Under the pieces are notes generated by a model. It was not told where the DNA came from, searched no databases, and saw only the letters and a program-made list of their open reading frames with translations. The translations under genes and the position numbers were made by a program. From Planctomycetota bacterium (GTDB lineage: Bacteria; Planctomycetota; UBA11346): a DNA stretch of 52,819 nucleotides. Positions 44,887 to 52,819 of the stretch are shown piece by piece. Position 1 is the first letter of the stretch; each line of letters starts with the position of its first letter. The DNA lies in the NCBI GenBank assembly GCA_028280785.1, contig JANQLF010000178.1, positions 1 to 52,819 on the forward strand. The letters run 5' to 3'.

Positions 44887-46779
44887 ATGGACATCATGCG
44901 CGAGTTAGATACGACACATAATAATGCTACTCTGATTAACACCTTGAGTGAACTTGTTGATGAAAGTTCATTATACAATCATACTGAGCAGATCTTTGAA
45001 TCTGACCGTATGTCAAATTTCACGGCCTATAATAATACCGCGGCGTGGTTAAAACAAACTATGCTGGATTACGGCTTAGATGAGGTCGAATTGGAGGAAC
45101 TTCCTGCTGATGGCAAAACCTTATTTAGCGATTGGATCGCACCGTTGGCTTGGGATGTCAATGAAGCGTGGTTAGAAGTTAATGCTCCAAACGGCGAAGC
45201 AGTTCGCCTCTGTGATTATGCACGTTTGCCCGATACCATTATTATGGGTTCGGAGCCAACGCAGAATGATGGCATTCAAGCACGCTTAATTAACATCGAT
45301 GAACTTGATTTAACAAAAGAAAATATTGAAGGCTGCATTGCCTTAACTGCACGCAAAGCCTGCGATGTGAAAAAAGCAGTGCACGATGCTGGTGGTAAAG
45401 CATTGGTTTCTTTTTTTCATCCGTTTCCTGATGAAGATCCTGATTCTGTTTATTGGAATAATTGTTGGGGCGATCGTCGTGGTGGTTGGTGGCAAACACA
45501 TCAAGATTGTCGCTTAGCTGGTTTTTCACTTTCTCCAAATCAAGGTGCTGATTTACAACAACGTTTAGCAGCCGGTGAAGAAATTATCGCCAATGCATTT
45601 ATCGACGGTCGTGTGTATGAAGGAACGCTACCATTCGTGACCGGTCGGATTGCAGGTACCGATGCCGAAGAAGAAGAAATATTAGTCCTCAGTCATTTAT
45701 ATGAACACGGTGCCCACGATAATGCGACGGGAAGCTCAACGAATTTAGAGATTGCGCGCGCGATTGCCGCAGGTATCAGATCTGGCGTTATTGAACGTCC
45801 CAAACGCAGCCTGCGCTTTTTATTTATGGCGGAGTGTTATGGCACTATTGCTTATGGGCAATATCGCTCAGAGCGCATGAAAATGACTAAGGCAGCAATT
45901 TCTTTAGATGGGGTTGGTGCGGCGTGGCCATTAAACGTGCATCGCGAGGCAGATATCGCGCGCAGTCCCTTGGGTCCACTTATCGCCGCAGTCGCGAAAG
46001 AAGTTTATAAGCAAGATAAAGATGCTGAAATCCTTACCGTTGGCGTTGAAGTTTCCGATACCTTATTAGCGGATCCAGTTATTGGTGTGCCAACAGCGTG
46101 GCCGCATCGTGCGAGTAAAAAGCGCACCTGGCATACGTCGCTGGATACCATGGATAAAATTGAACCAAAACAGATGAAAGGAATGGCTTTAACCGTTGCC
46201 GCAACGTTATTACGTTTTGCTAGCCTGTCACCGGAAGACGCTACTTATATTAGTCGCTTATGTGCTGATCAGGGTTTGGAAAATTTACATCATCGCCCTG
46301 CTGAATCAGCGGTCTTAGAACACGAAAAAAATGCTGAGCTGGCTGCCATTGAAATGATCAATCAGTTTGCCTTTGCTGATAATGGCAAGGCCGTTGACGA
46401 TGTGGTGAAGACCATGAAAGAGCATTTCAATAATTTAGCTGATACGGTCATTTCCAATATACTTGATTCGCACCCATCAATTGCCGAAGCTATACCATCC
46501 GACTCATTTTCCAAGGAACTACCTAAGCATCTGATTTTGAATCGAAATTCGTTTGGTCATATTTCGCTAGATCCGATTAGCGATGAAGAATTCGAGAAAA
46601 CTCACATCGGACCCCGTTGGAGTCCTTGGCAAATCGCTGCGTATTGGTGGATCGACGGTAAGCGCAGTGTTGGAGAGATCTATGAACGCATGTATGGGGA
46701 ATTTCAAATTTCATTAAAAGCCCTAACTGATTATTTTCTCGAACTTAAAAAGTTTGGCTATATTCAGACTGAGGAGTAA
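44887..46779 (+). CDS. M28-family peptidase-like protein with C-terminal winged-helix-like domain
   Basis: The product is 630 residues without signal peptide, so cytoplasmic. The M28 zinc-peptidase core lies at about 230-440: HLYEHGAHDNATGSS (near 269; His and Asp ligands), FMAECYGTIAYG (near 315; Glu base/ligand), ISLDGVGA (near 339; Asp) and WHTSLDT (near 415; His). The N-terminal part resembles a PA-like insert region (CIALTARKACDVKKAV). The last 55 residues (IAAYWWIDGKRSVGEIYERM...ALTDYFLELKKFGYI) look like a PqqD/winged-helix module, unusual in M28 proteins. Metal ligands appear complete, so an aminopeptidase- or amidohydrolase-type activity is likely. In the operon it lies between DUF4091 and a secreted esterase-like gene; it may release an amide-linked substituent (guess). 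Confidence 0.8.
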   Translation: MDIMRELDTTHNNATLINTLSELVDESSLYNHTEQIFESDRMSNFTAYNNTAAWLKQTMLDYGLDEVELEELPADGKTLFSDWIAPLAWDVNEAWLEVNAPNGEAVRLCDYARLPDTIIMGSEPTQNDGIQARLINIDELDLTKENIEGCIALTARKACDVKKAVHDAGGKALVSFFHPFPDEDPDSVYWNNCWGDRRGGWWQTHQDCRLAGFSLSPNQGADLQQRLAAGEEIIANAFIDGRVYEGTLPFVTGRIAGTDAEEEEILVLSHLYEHGAHDNATGSSTNLEIARAIAAGIRSGVIERPKRSLRFLFMAECYGTIAYGQYRSERMKMTKAAISLDGVGAAWPLNVHREADIARSPLGPLIAAVAKEVYKQDKDAEILTVGVEVSDTLLADPVIGVPTAWPHRASKKRTWHTSLDTMDKIEPKQMKGMALTVAATLLRFASLSPEDATYISRLCADQGLENLHHRPAESAVLEHEKNAELAAIEMINQFAFADNGKAVDDVVKTMKEHFNNLADTVISNILDSHPSIAEAIPSDSFSKELPKHLILNRNSFGHISLDPISDEEFEKTHIGPRWSPWQIAAYWWIDGKRSVGEIYERMYGEFQISLKALTDYFLELKKFGYIQTEE

Positions 46780-46784
46780 GCGCT

Positions 46785-48668
46785 ATGTGGAATCGCCTAT
46801 TTATTGCTTGTGTGTTAGCTTGTTCGTGTCTCAATGTACAAGCGGCAGAAGCTAAAGACCTCAAAGTTTTATTTAGAGATGGCCAAAGTTTTATTACCTG
46901 GCAGGAAGATGCGAGTGTCACTGGAGAGTCGTATCGTGTCTATCGTCATACCAAGGCTATTACTACAAAAAATTTAAAGGACGCTACATTATTATTAGAA
47001 GTCAAAGAAGGCTCATCACGCTTTGTTGAGATGTGGGATAAATCAAATACCAAGATACTTTCTCACAAAAAGAAAAAGGCCGATTGGCTTATCCCACGCC
47101 TATGTATTGAAGATGTTGGCGAAGATAACCAAGCTAAGATGCTCGCTGAAGATACCGGCTTAGTGGTATGGACGGCAAAAGAAGAAAAAGAAACACCAAT
47201 TTATTACGCTGTCACCATTGTTGAAGGTGGTGAGGAACAAACCGACATAGCTAAAGGAAATAGTTATGGACCAGTCAATGAACAAAAACAAGACATCGGT
47301 GCCGTATTATTTCATCGGCAGTATTCTAAAAATAAAAAAACCGGGGAAAACCAACACACGCGTGATTGGTACATCATGTATATGGACCCCGAAAAATGGA
47401 ATGTGGATTATATCGGTTACGCCTTTGCCTTCGCCTTAACTAAAAAATCATTTAAAGAGGGTGGCAAGGCCCCGAGCGCCCATTTAGACGGTATCGGCAC
47501 TATGTGTGCATTCTCAGCAAGCTATGCCAACTACGGTTCTGGTGATTTTAGCCGCAATGCTTTGCCAACTTGGTATTTCGGTTACGGCGAAGACATTAAG
47601 GATCGCAGTAAAAAAGAAGGCGGTATGAATACGCAACAGCGCATCGGTAATTATGTGCAGCATCGCTTTATGCAGACCGTGCTCTTTGCGCGCAGAAAAT
47701 ATAAAATCACTGATCCGCGTTTATACATCAACGGTAATTCAATGGGCGCGAGTGGTGCAATCGGCTTGGCAATAGCGTATCCAAAATTCGTCACAGCAAT
47801 TTGGGCCAATGAGGGTTACACTGATTACGCCAATAGCGGTCATAAAAATGGTAAGAAAATGTGGAATTCTTCGCAATGGGGTAATTACGGTAAACCTGAA
47901 TTAGCTAATAAAGTCAAATTAATTCCCTTTGGTGATCTGCAGCTCGATTGGTATATGAAGCACGATGGCATGAATGTCTACGATTTCCGCAATGCGGCGA
48001 AATTTTTAGCCGCCAATGTGGATGCAGATTTCCCACTGATGATGATTGGTCATTGCCACCAAGACGGTTCTATTCCAGCTTGGTCACAGGCCTATCCCTT
48101 TGAAGAATATATTAAAAATTCACGTCACTGCTTTTCGTATTGTGTCAGCAAAGGCGGTCATGGTTGGGGCCAAGCGATTAAAGGTTCGCCAATGGGTTAT
48201 TTGGTGCGCTGGGATGAAAGTCGCCCTGGTTTTTCTAATGTGCCAGCAGTCGTTGCCTCGAAGTACGGTAAAAAGAAAGATGAATCGTCTCGCTCCTATG
48301 CTTTACGTGTCCAATGGGGTGTTAAAGAAAAGCCCATTGATGGCAAGTTTGTCCAAGAAACCGAAACCACTTGGTCGATGCCATTTAAGCATGCAGCTAA
48401 ATTAGAAAAAGATTATTTCGTCGATATTACGCCACGTAATTTACAAGCTCTCAAAGTTAAAGCAGGCGACACGTTTGAATACGAGATTCATGACTTAAGC
48501 GGCAAGCCATTGGCAATTGCTGATTTTGCTGCTTACCAAAATGGCGATAAGGCCAAAGATACGTTTAAAAATAAGGGAACGATTACGGCTGATAAACATA
48601 ATCTGTTGTTAATTCCTTCTGTTCCCATCGATAAACAAGGCTGCGTCGTAGCCGTTTCTAAGAAGTAA
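46785..48668 (+). CDS. Secreted alpha/beta hydrolase (esterase/prolyl-oligopeptidase-like)
   Basis: The product is 627 residues with signal peptide (about 1-20) and a GAGGAG ribosome site five to six bases away. Residues about 25-170 are fibronectin-like (LFRDGQSFITWQEDASV...YRVYRH). Residues about 290-480 are the hydrolase core: YINGNSMGASGAIGLAIAYP (Ser near 318, G-x-S-x-G), GHCHQDGSIP (candidate Asp near 425) and SKGGHGWG (candidate His near 458). A C-terminal beta domain follows. A secreted carbohydrate esterase is the best guess given the neighbours. Five bases after the peptidase-like gene, in the same operon. Confidence 0.8.
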   Translation: MWNRLFIACVLACSCLNVQAAEAKDLKVLFRDGQSFITWQEDASVTGESYRVYRHTKAITTKNLKDATLLLEVKEGSSRFVEMWDKSNTKILSHKKKKADWLIPRLCIEDVGEDNQAKMLAEDTGLVVWTAKEEKETPIYYAVTIVEGGEEQTDIAKGNSYGPVNEQKQDIGAVLFHRQYSKNKKTGENQHTRDWYIMYMDPEKWNVDYIGYAFAFALTKKSFKEGGKAPSAHLDGIGTMCAFSASYANYGSGDFSRNALPTWYFGYGEDIKDRSKKEGGMNTQQRIGNYVQHRFMQTVLFARRKYKITDPRLYINGNSMGASGAIGLAIAYPKFVTAIWANEGYTDYANSGHKNGKKMWNSSQWGNYGKPELANKVKLIPFGDLQLDWYMKHDGMNVYDFRNAAKFLAANVDADFPLMMIGHCHQDGSIPAWSQAYPFEEYIKNSRHCFSYCVSKGGHGWGQAIKGSPMGYLVRWDESRPGFSNVPAVVASKYGKKKDESSRSYALRVQWGVKEKPIDGKFVQETETTWSMPFKHAAKLEKDYFVDITPRNLQALKVKAGDTFEYEIHDLSGKPLAIADFAAYQNGDKAKDTFKNKGTITADKHNLLLIPSVPIDKQGCVVAVSKK

Positions 48669-48690
48669 TTCTTCTAAAAAGGATCACCCC

Positions 48691-49686
48691 ATGCTCAGCG
48701 CCGAACTTGGCCACGAAATTCTGTACCTCACCAAAGAGGACGTTATTAATGCTGGTATCACGGATCAGGAAATAATTGAACAAGCCCGTTTTACCTTGGC
48801 CGCCCATGGTAACGAAGCGTATCAAATGCCACCAAAGATGGCTCTCTATCCGGTTGTTGATTCATTTATGCATTCCATGCCTGGTTATGTTCCTGAAACT
48901 GGTGCCTGCGGTATTAAATGGGCTGAATGCTTCCCTGATAATTACAAACATAATCTTCCGCAATTAAGTGGACTAGTCATTGTTAACTGTCCAGAAACGG
49001 GCATGCCGGTTTGTATTATGGATGCGACCTGGATTACTGGTAAGCGCACCGCTGGTGTGACAGCGGTATCCGCATCGCACTTAGCGCGTAAGGACACCCA
49101 TGAAATTGGATTAATCGGTGCCGGTGTTCAAGGCCTGGAACAATTATTATTCCTGCCATTAGTTTTGCCGAACTTAAAAACCATTAAAATCACCGACAAA
49201 ATTCCTGCCTCAGCTGAACGCCTGCGCGATACTATTAAGGAAAAATTCCCGCACCTCAATGTGGTGTGCAAAGAAACCAATGAAGAAATCGTTCGTGGTT
49301 CACAATTAATCGTCAGTGCAACTATTGTGTTGGCAGTTCCAAATCCAGGAATCAAAGACGAGTGGATCGAACCAGGTACCCTGTGCATGCCAATCGACCG
49401 CAACAGCATGTGGGAGTGGAAGACCTTCCTCGGCGTTGATAAATTTGTCATCGACAGTGCCGATGAATTTAATTTTTTTGTCTCTGCTGGTAAATTGCCG
49501 AAAGAGACACCGGACATCCATGCCCAACTGGGTGAGATCGTCGCTGGTCATAGACCTGGACGTGAAAACGACACGGAGCGTATTCTGAATCTGAACATCG
49601 GTATGGGTATCGAAGACGTGGTTGTGGCCAAGGAAATATACGATCGCGCTCGTGCCAAAGAATTGGGTAGAGTCCTGCCATTATAG
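48691..49686 (+). CDS. Ornithine cyclodeaminase/mu-crystallin-family protein
   Basis: The product is 331 residues, the normal length. The family Lys in GIKWAEC (near 76), DATWITGKRTAGVTA (near 112-125) and the NAD-binding GLIGAGVQGLEQL (near 143) are all visible, along with IDSADEF later on. Members include ornithine cyclodeaminase, alanine dehydrogenase, ketimine reductase and opine-type enzymes; which activity this has cannot be told from sequence. It is cytoplasmic. It has an AAAGGA ribosome site, lies 22 bases after the secreted hydrolase and is the last gene of the operon, where it could handle an amino or imino acid released by the M28 protein (inference). Confidence 0.86.
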   Translation: MLSAELGHEILYLTKEDVINAGITDQEIIEQARFTLAAHGNEAYQMPPKMALYPVVDSFMHSMPGYVPETGACGIKWAECFPDNYKHNLPQLSGLVIVNCPETGMPVCIMDATWITGKRTAGVTAVSASHLARKDTHEIGLIGAGVQGLEQLLFLPLVLPNLKTIKITDKIPASAERLRDTIKEKFPHLNVVCKETNEEIVRGSQLIVSATIVLAVPNPGIKDEWIEPGTLCMPIDRNSMWEWKTFLGVDKFVIDSADEFNFFVSAGKLPKETPDIHAQLGEIVAGHRPGRENDTERILNLNIGMGIEDVVVAKEIYDRARAKELGRVLPL

Positions 49687-49789
49687 AACGGGTTTTACCG
49701 AACTAGTACAGCAGTGCAAAATGTCTCACAAATTGGCGGGTAATTGCGTATAGAATAGAGAAAAGCATGTCGTTTTCCACGATTTTGGA

Positions 49790-49799
49790 CGTTATATTG
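49790..49799. promoter_or_regulatory. ModE-like half-site before the ABC transporter
   Basis: CGTTATATTG lies 104 bases before the binding-protein gene. From memory it equals the left arm of the E. coli modA operator recognised by ModE. The matching right arm is not at the usual spacing (ACATATGT occurs later, near 49817), so the match may be chance. Confidence 0.25.
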
Positions 49800-49902
49800 G
49801 TACTCAATCGGACAAACATATGTTCTGATAGGCCAGGTGCTTGTCGTCGCTTTTTTTGACTGAGCTATTAGAGTTGTTCCCACAGTTGTGAGGAGTGGAT
49901 CG

Positions 49903-51501
49903 ATGCGGATGAATGGTTTGAGCATGGCTATCGGGTCCTTGGTGGCTTTAGCCGTTTTAATCATCATGGCGAAGATGCTGACCAGCGAACCGGATGTCAT
50001 GCCGGATGGTGATGGCAGTGATGGCCCGGTTGCTGAACTTATCGTTCACACTGCGGCTGGCATCAAGGGACCGATGACCGAATTGGCCTTTGCCTACGAA
50101 CGCGCTTACGGTGTCAAAATTGATTTGCGTTTTGGTGGTAGCGGCACCCTGATGGCCAACATCGAACTCAATCCCATTGGTGATGCTTTTATTTCCGCAG
50201 ATATTGATCACTTGCACAAAGCACGTGAGAAAAAATTAGTCAGAGAAATTCTCGACCTCGCGCAGCAACGTCCAATCATTGCGGTACCCGTTGGTAATCC
50301 GAAAAACATTAAATCCATCGATGACCTCTTAAAAAATGACGTGCGCTTTGGCATTGCTAATCCCGATGCTGCGGCTGTCGGTACGATTACCAAAAAAGCC
50401 TTAGAGGCGACCGGTCAGTGGGAGGCAGTCAGCAAAGCTGCCGCGGTAATGAAACCAACCGTTAATGAAGTCGCTACTGATTTATCTATCGGCACACTTG
50501 ATGCAGCGATTATTTGGGACTCAACTGTCGCTTTAATTAATCGCGAGAAAAAAGTTGCTGAAGCAGTAGTGCCTCCGGGTTTTGATCCTGAAGGCGGTGA
50601 AGTTGCCATCGGTATTTTAGAAGCTTGCAAGCAGCCATCGCTGGCCTTGCATTTTTCACGCTGGATTGCCAGCCCCGAACGCGGCGCACCGGTATTTACC
50701 AAGCACGGGTTTGTTTCTAAGGGTGGCGACGCCTGGGCTGAACGTCCAGAAATTGTTTTTTACAGTGGCTCGGTTAATCGTCCGGCGGTAGAAGCTGCTT
50801 TGCAGAAATTTTCAAATCGTGAATTAGTTGCTATTACCACTAAATATAATGGCTGCGGTATTCTCTGCGCCGACATGTTGGACATGGCGGATAAGGCTAA
50901 GGAAAATAAAGACATTCGCATTCCCGATGCCTATTACGCCTGCGATATTTGTTTTATTGAACCGGTGAAGGATTTATTTCCTGAAGCCGTTATCATGACC
51001 GAGACTGACATTGTCATCGCCGTGATGAAGGGTAATCCGAAAAAGATTGCTGGACTCGTTGATTTAGCTAAACCCGGCATGCGTCTCGGCGTGAGTAATG
51101 CCGAGCAAGCAACGCTCGGATTCATGACTAAGCGCTTGTTAAAAGATGCGAACCTGCTCGAGTCGGTGCGACCAAATATTAAAGTCGAAAATCCTCAAGC
51201 AGACTTCTTAATTAATCACTTAAGCACTGGTAGCTTGGACGCCGCGATCGTGTATAAAGTAAACGTAGGTGAGCACATTGATAAATTCGATTTAGTGCCG
51301 ATTAAACATCCTGGTGCCTTAGCGGTACAGCCATTTGCCAAAAGCTCGAGTACACCGTATCCCGCATTAATGGCGCGTTTACTCGATACGCTGCGACAGC
51401 ATCAAAAAGATTATGAAGCAGCGGGCTTTCGTTGGATTGGCGATCAAAAATCAGTGCCAAGCGAGGCCTTCACCTTTAAAGACGGCCCTGGTCAGGAATA
51501 A
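49903..51501 (+). CDS. Membrane-anchored tandem ModA-like substrate-binding protein
   Basis: The product is 532 residues from the ATG at 49903, chosen because AGGAG precedes it by 7 bases (an in-frame GTG at 49888 is weaker). A hydrophobic anchor spans about residues 6-25. Two ModA-type binding modules follow. The first, about 45-275, has LIVHTAAGIKGPMTELAFAYE, VKIDLRFGGSGTLM and SIGTLDAAIIWDS. The second, about 285-500, has IVFYSGSVNRPAVEAALQKF, YNGCGILCADM, IVIAVMKGNPKKI and STGSLDAAIVYK. Both resemble molybdate/tungstate or sulfate-type oxyanion-binding proteins. Normal ModA has one module and is about 250 residues. The second copy has Cys-rich changes (CGILC, YACDIC) that could alter specificity. 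Five bases before the permease gene. Confidence 0.82.
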   Translation: MRMNGLSMAIGSLVALAVLIIMAKMLTSEPDVMPDGDGSDGPVAELIVHTAAGIKGPMTELAFAYERAYGVKIDLRFGGSGTLMANIELNPIGDAFISADIDHLHKAREKKLVREILDLAQQRPIIAVPVGNPKNIKSIDDLLKNDVRFGIANPDAAAVGTITKKALEATGQWEAVSKAAAVMKPTVNEVATDLSIGTLDAAIIWDSTVALINREKKVAEAVVPPGFDPEGGEVAIGILEACKQPSLALHFSRWIASPERGAPVFTKHGFVSKGGDAWAERPEIVFYSGSVNRPAVEAALQKFSNRELVAITTKYNGCGILCADMLDMADKAKENKDIRIPDAYYACDICFIEPVKDLFPEAVIMTETDIVIAVMKGNPKKIAGLVDLAKPGMRLGVSNAEQATLGFMTKRLLKDANLLESVRPNIKVENPQADFLINHLSTGSLDAAIVYKVNVGEHIDKFDLVPIKHPGALAVQPFAKSSSTPYPALMARLLDTLRQHQKDYEAAGFRWIGDQKSVPSEAFTFKDGPGQE

Positions 51502-51506
51502 GCCGG

Positions 51507-52349
51507 GTGAGCGATAACGAGTTGCAGCACCGGCCGTCACCGGCGTGGATCTTTTGGACTATATGCGGGCTGATTGCTGGCACTTATATACTGTTTATTG
51601 CTGCACTGATTATTGCTGACCTGAGTTATACCTCGGGTAATCAATTACTTGATACCTTAAATGATGAATACATTCAGTTTTCAATTAAATTAAGTTTAAT
51701 CAGCTGCGGTATTACGGCATTATTGTCTTTGTGGTTTGCCGTGCCGATCGGTTATGTTTTCAGTCGCTGGCGCCCCAAGACACGCGGTAGGCAATTATTG
51801 CGTGGATTATTTGAGGGGATCATGGATATCCCAATTATTTTACCGCCGCTGGTAATTGGCATTAGTTTATTGATTTTATTCCGCACCGCGCCGGGTATTT
51901 GGTTTGAATCGAATGTCGTGCCTTTCACTTATGAGGTCACCGGATTAATTCTCGCTCAATTTACCGTTGGTTCTGCATTTGCGATTCGTGCTATGCGTAC
52001 GACCTTTGATCATATTGCTGAACGTCCGGAACAAGTGGCGCGTACCTTAGGTGCTTCGTCTAATCAGGCTTTTTGGACTATTGCTTTTCCAGCCTCGCGC
52101 CGCGGCATGGTTTCAGCGGCAACGATTGCTTGGGCACGCAGTCTAGGTGAATTTGGTCCGGTCTTGGTATTTGCTGGTGCGACGCGCATGAAAACTGAAG
52201 TGCTGCCAACCAGTATTTTTCTTGAATTATCTGTGGGTAATTTGCGCACGGCTGTCGCGGTTTCGATTTTAATGGTCATCATGGCTGTTGGTGTTTTAAT
52301 TTTAGTGCGCTTTTTTGGTGAACGCGGGGTGAGTCATGATCGACTGTAA
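51507..52349 (+). CDS. ModB-type ABC transporter permease
   Basis: The product is 280 residues from a GTG at 51507, with CAGGAA eight bases upstream inside the end of the previous gene. About six membrane helices are visible (starting with IFWTICGLIAGTYILFIAALII; others include GLFEGIMDIPIILPPLVIGISLLILF and the last with AVSILMVIMAVGVLILVRF). The inner-membrane EAA loop reads ERPEQVARTLGASSNQAFWTIAFPASRRG (near 170-200), which docks the ATPase. Similarity is to molybdate/sulfate/tungstate permeases. Its end overlaps the ATPase gene by 14 bases. Confidence 0.87.
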   Translation: MSDNELQHRPSPAWIFWTICGLIAGTYILFIAALIIADLSYTSGNQLLDTLNDEYIQFSIKLSLISCGITALLSLWFAVPIGYVFSRWRPKTRGRQLLRGLFEGIMDIPIILPPLVIGISLLILFRTAPGIWFESNVVPFTYEVTGLILAQFTVGSAFAIRAMRTTFDHIAERPEQVARTLGASSNQAFWTIAFPASRRGMVSAATIAWARSLGEFGPVLVFAGATRMKTEVLPTSIFLELSVGNLRTAVAVSILMVIMAVGVLILVRFFGERGVSHDRL

Positions 52350-52819
52350 AGCCGTCAGTGTTCAGCAAGGTGCCTTCACCATGGGCCCAGTGGATTTTAA
52401 ATTAGAACAAGGTGCCTATGGCGTGATCATGGGTCCAACAGGTTGTGGTAAAACCACATTAATCGAAGCCATCGTTGGTTTGCGCCAAGTAGATAGCGGC
52501 ACGATTACCTTAGGCGGCAATGACATTACCCATGCCGACCCTGCTGCGCGCGGCATCGGTTATGTACCACAAGACGGTGCGATGTTTCCAACCATGTCGG
52601 TTGAAGAACAATTAGGCTACGGTTTACAGGTACGTCGCGTAAAACAGCCACTCATTCGTGATCGCGTTCGTGATTTAGCTGAGCGTTTAGGGATTACCCA
52701 TTTATTAGAGCGCATGCCCCAGGGCTTATCAGGTGGCGAACGTAAACGGGTTGCCCTTGGTCGTGCCTTAGCGATTAAACCGCAATTATTATTACTAGAT
52801 GAGCCATTAGCAGCACTGG
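52336..52819 (+). CDS. ModC-type ABC transporter ATPase (truncated at window end)
   Basis: The ATG at 52336 overlaps the permease gene by 14 bases; 161 codons are visible and the frame is open at the edge. Walker A is GPTGCGKTT (about residues 33-41), the Q-loop is YVPQDGAMFPTMS, the signature is LSGGERKRVALGRAL and Walker B is LLLLDEPLAAL at the window end. It is short and compact in the MalK/ModC style (N-terminal part only seen). With the two preceding genes it completes an oxyanion-type importer. The substrate (molybdate, tungstate or other) is not decided by sequence. Confidence 0.9.
   Translation, partial: MIDCKAVSVQQGAFTMGPVDFKLEQGAYGVIMGPTGCGKTTLIEAIVGLRQVDSGTITLGGNDITHADPAARGIGYVPQDGAMFPTMSVEEQLGYGLQVRRVKQPLIRDRVRDLAERLGITHLLERMPQGLSGGERKRVALGRALAIKPQLLLLDEPLAAL

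Noticed and set aside
49733-49756. TTGGCG ... TAGAAT as promoter of the ABC transporter
   Set aside because: The spacer is only 12 bases, too short for a sigma70-type promoter.
1-52819. CRISPR arrays, insertion sequences, integrases, phage genes
   Set aside because: No regularly spaced repeats, transposase or integrase motifs, or terminal inverted repeats with target duplications were seen.

Overview
The window looks like a chromosomal segment from a bacterium of the PVC superphylum, most likely a marine Lentisphaerota or Kiritimatiellota-type polysaccharide degrader. This is inferred from the gene mix: several DUF4091 proteins, SUMF1-fold proteins, a beta-propeller with a degenerate methyltransferase-like head, very large pseudopilins, GntR regulators with LacI-type sensor domains, and kinase/SUMF1 neighbours. 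No rRNA, tRNA, CRISPR array, insertion sequence or integrase was seen. TAG, TAA and TGA are all used as ordinary stops.

Layout: (1) 1-3000: a secreted DUF4091 protein on the minus strand, ending in a perfect intrinsic terminator. (2) 3.3-10.0 kb: plus-strand operon encoding a TIM-barrel/SUMF1 fusion, a PQQ-like propeller split by an in-frame TAG, a Dabb protein and an anchored purple-acid-phosphatase-like enzyme. (3) 10.0-12.2 kb: a heparinase II/III-like protein on the minus strand. (4) 12.3-14.8 kb: 2-hydroxyacid dehydrogenase, alpha/alpha-toroid protein and cupin, behind a good sigma70-type promoter. (5) 14.8-18.5 kb: a 1248-residue DUF4091-SGNH esterase fusion on the minus strand, divergent from a GntR regulator (18.7-19.8 kb). 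Their shared intergenic region carries several CTGTA-type inverted repeats. (6) 20.0-33.4 kb: a pseudopilin cassette in the order GspG-H-I-J-K, then a secreted SUMF1 protein, a zinc-ribbon membrane protein and a giant pseudokinase-TPR membrane protein, followed by a sialidase-like protein. (7) 34.6-36.9 kb: a short DUF4091 protein and a secreted Cache-like protein. (8) 37.0-39.2 kb: two paralogous GntR/LacI-type regulators on the minus strand. (9) 39.5-49.7 kb: five-gene operon: alpha/beta hydrolase fused to a 5'-nucleotidase C-terminal domain, DUF4091 protein, M28 peptidase-like protein with a C-terminal helical domain, secreted alpha/beta hydrolase, and an ornithine-cyclodeaminase-family protein. 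(10) 49.9 kb to the end: a molybdate-type ABC transporter with a tandem-duplicated binding protein, a permease and a truncated ATPase.

How it may fit together (inference): most of the window looks like several polysaccharide-utilisation modules. Secreted DUF4091 proteins, esterases, a phosphatase and lyase- or sialidase-like proteins would act on a decorated glycan, and GntR regulators would sense the products. The most unusual part is the 20-33 kb block. It is a complete minor-pseudopilin set with greatly enlarged C-terminal domains, calcium-loop insertions in the GspG-like protein, and a co-directional SUMF1 protein and pseudokinase, without any other secretion-machine gene in view.
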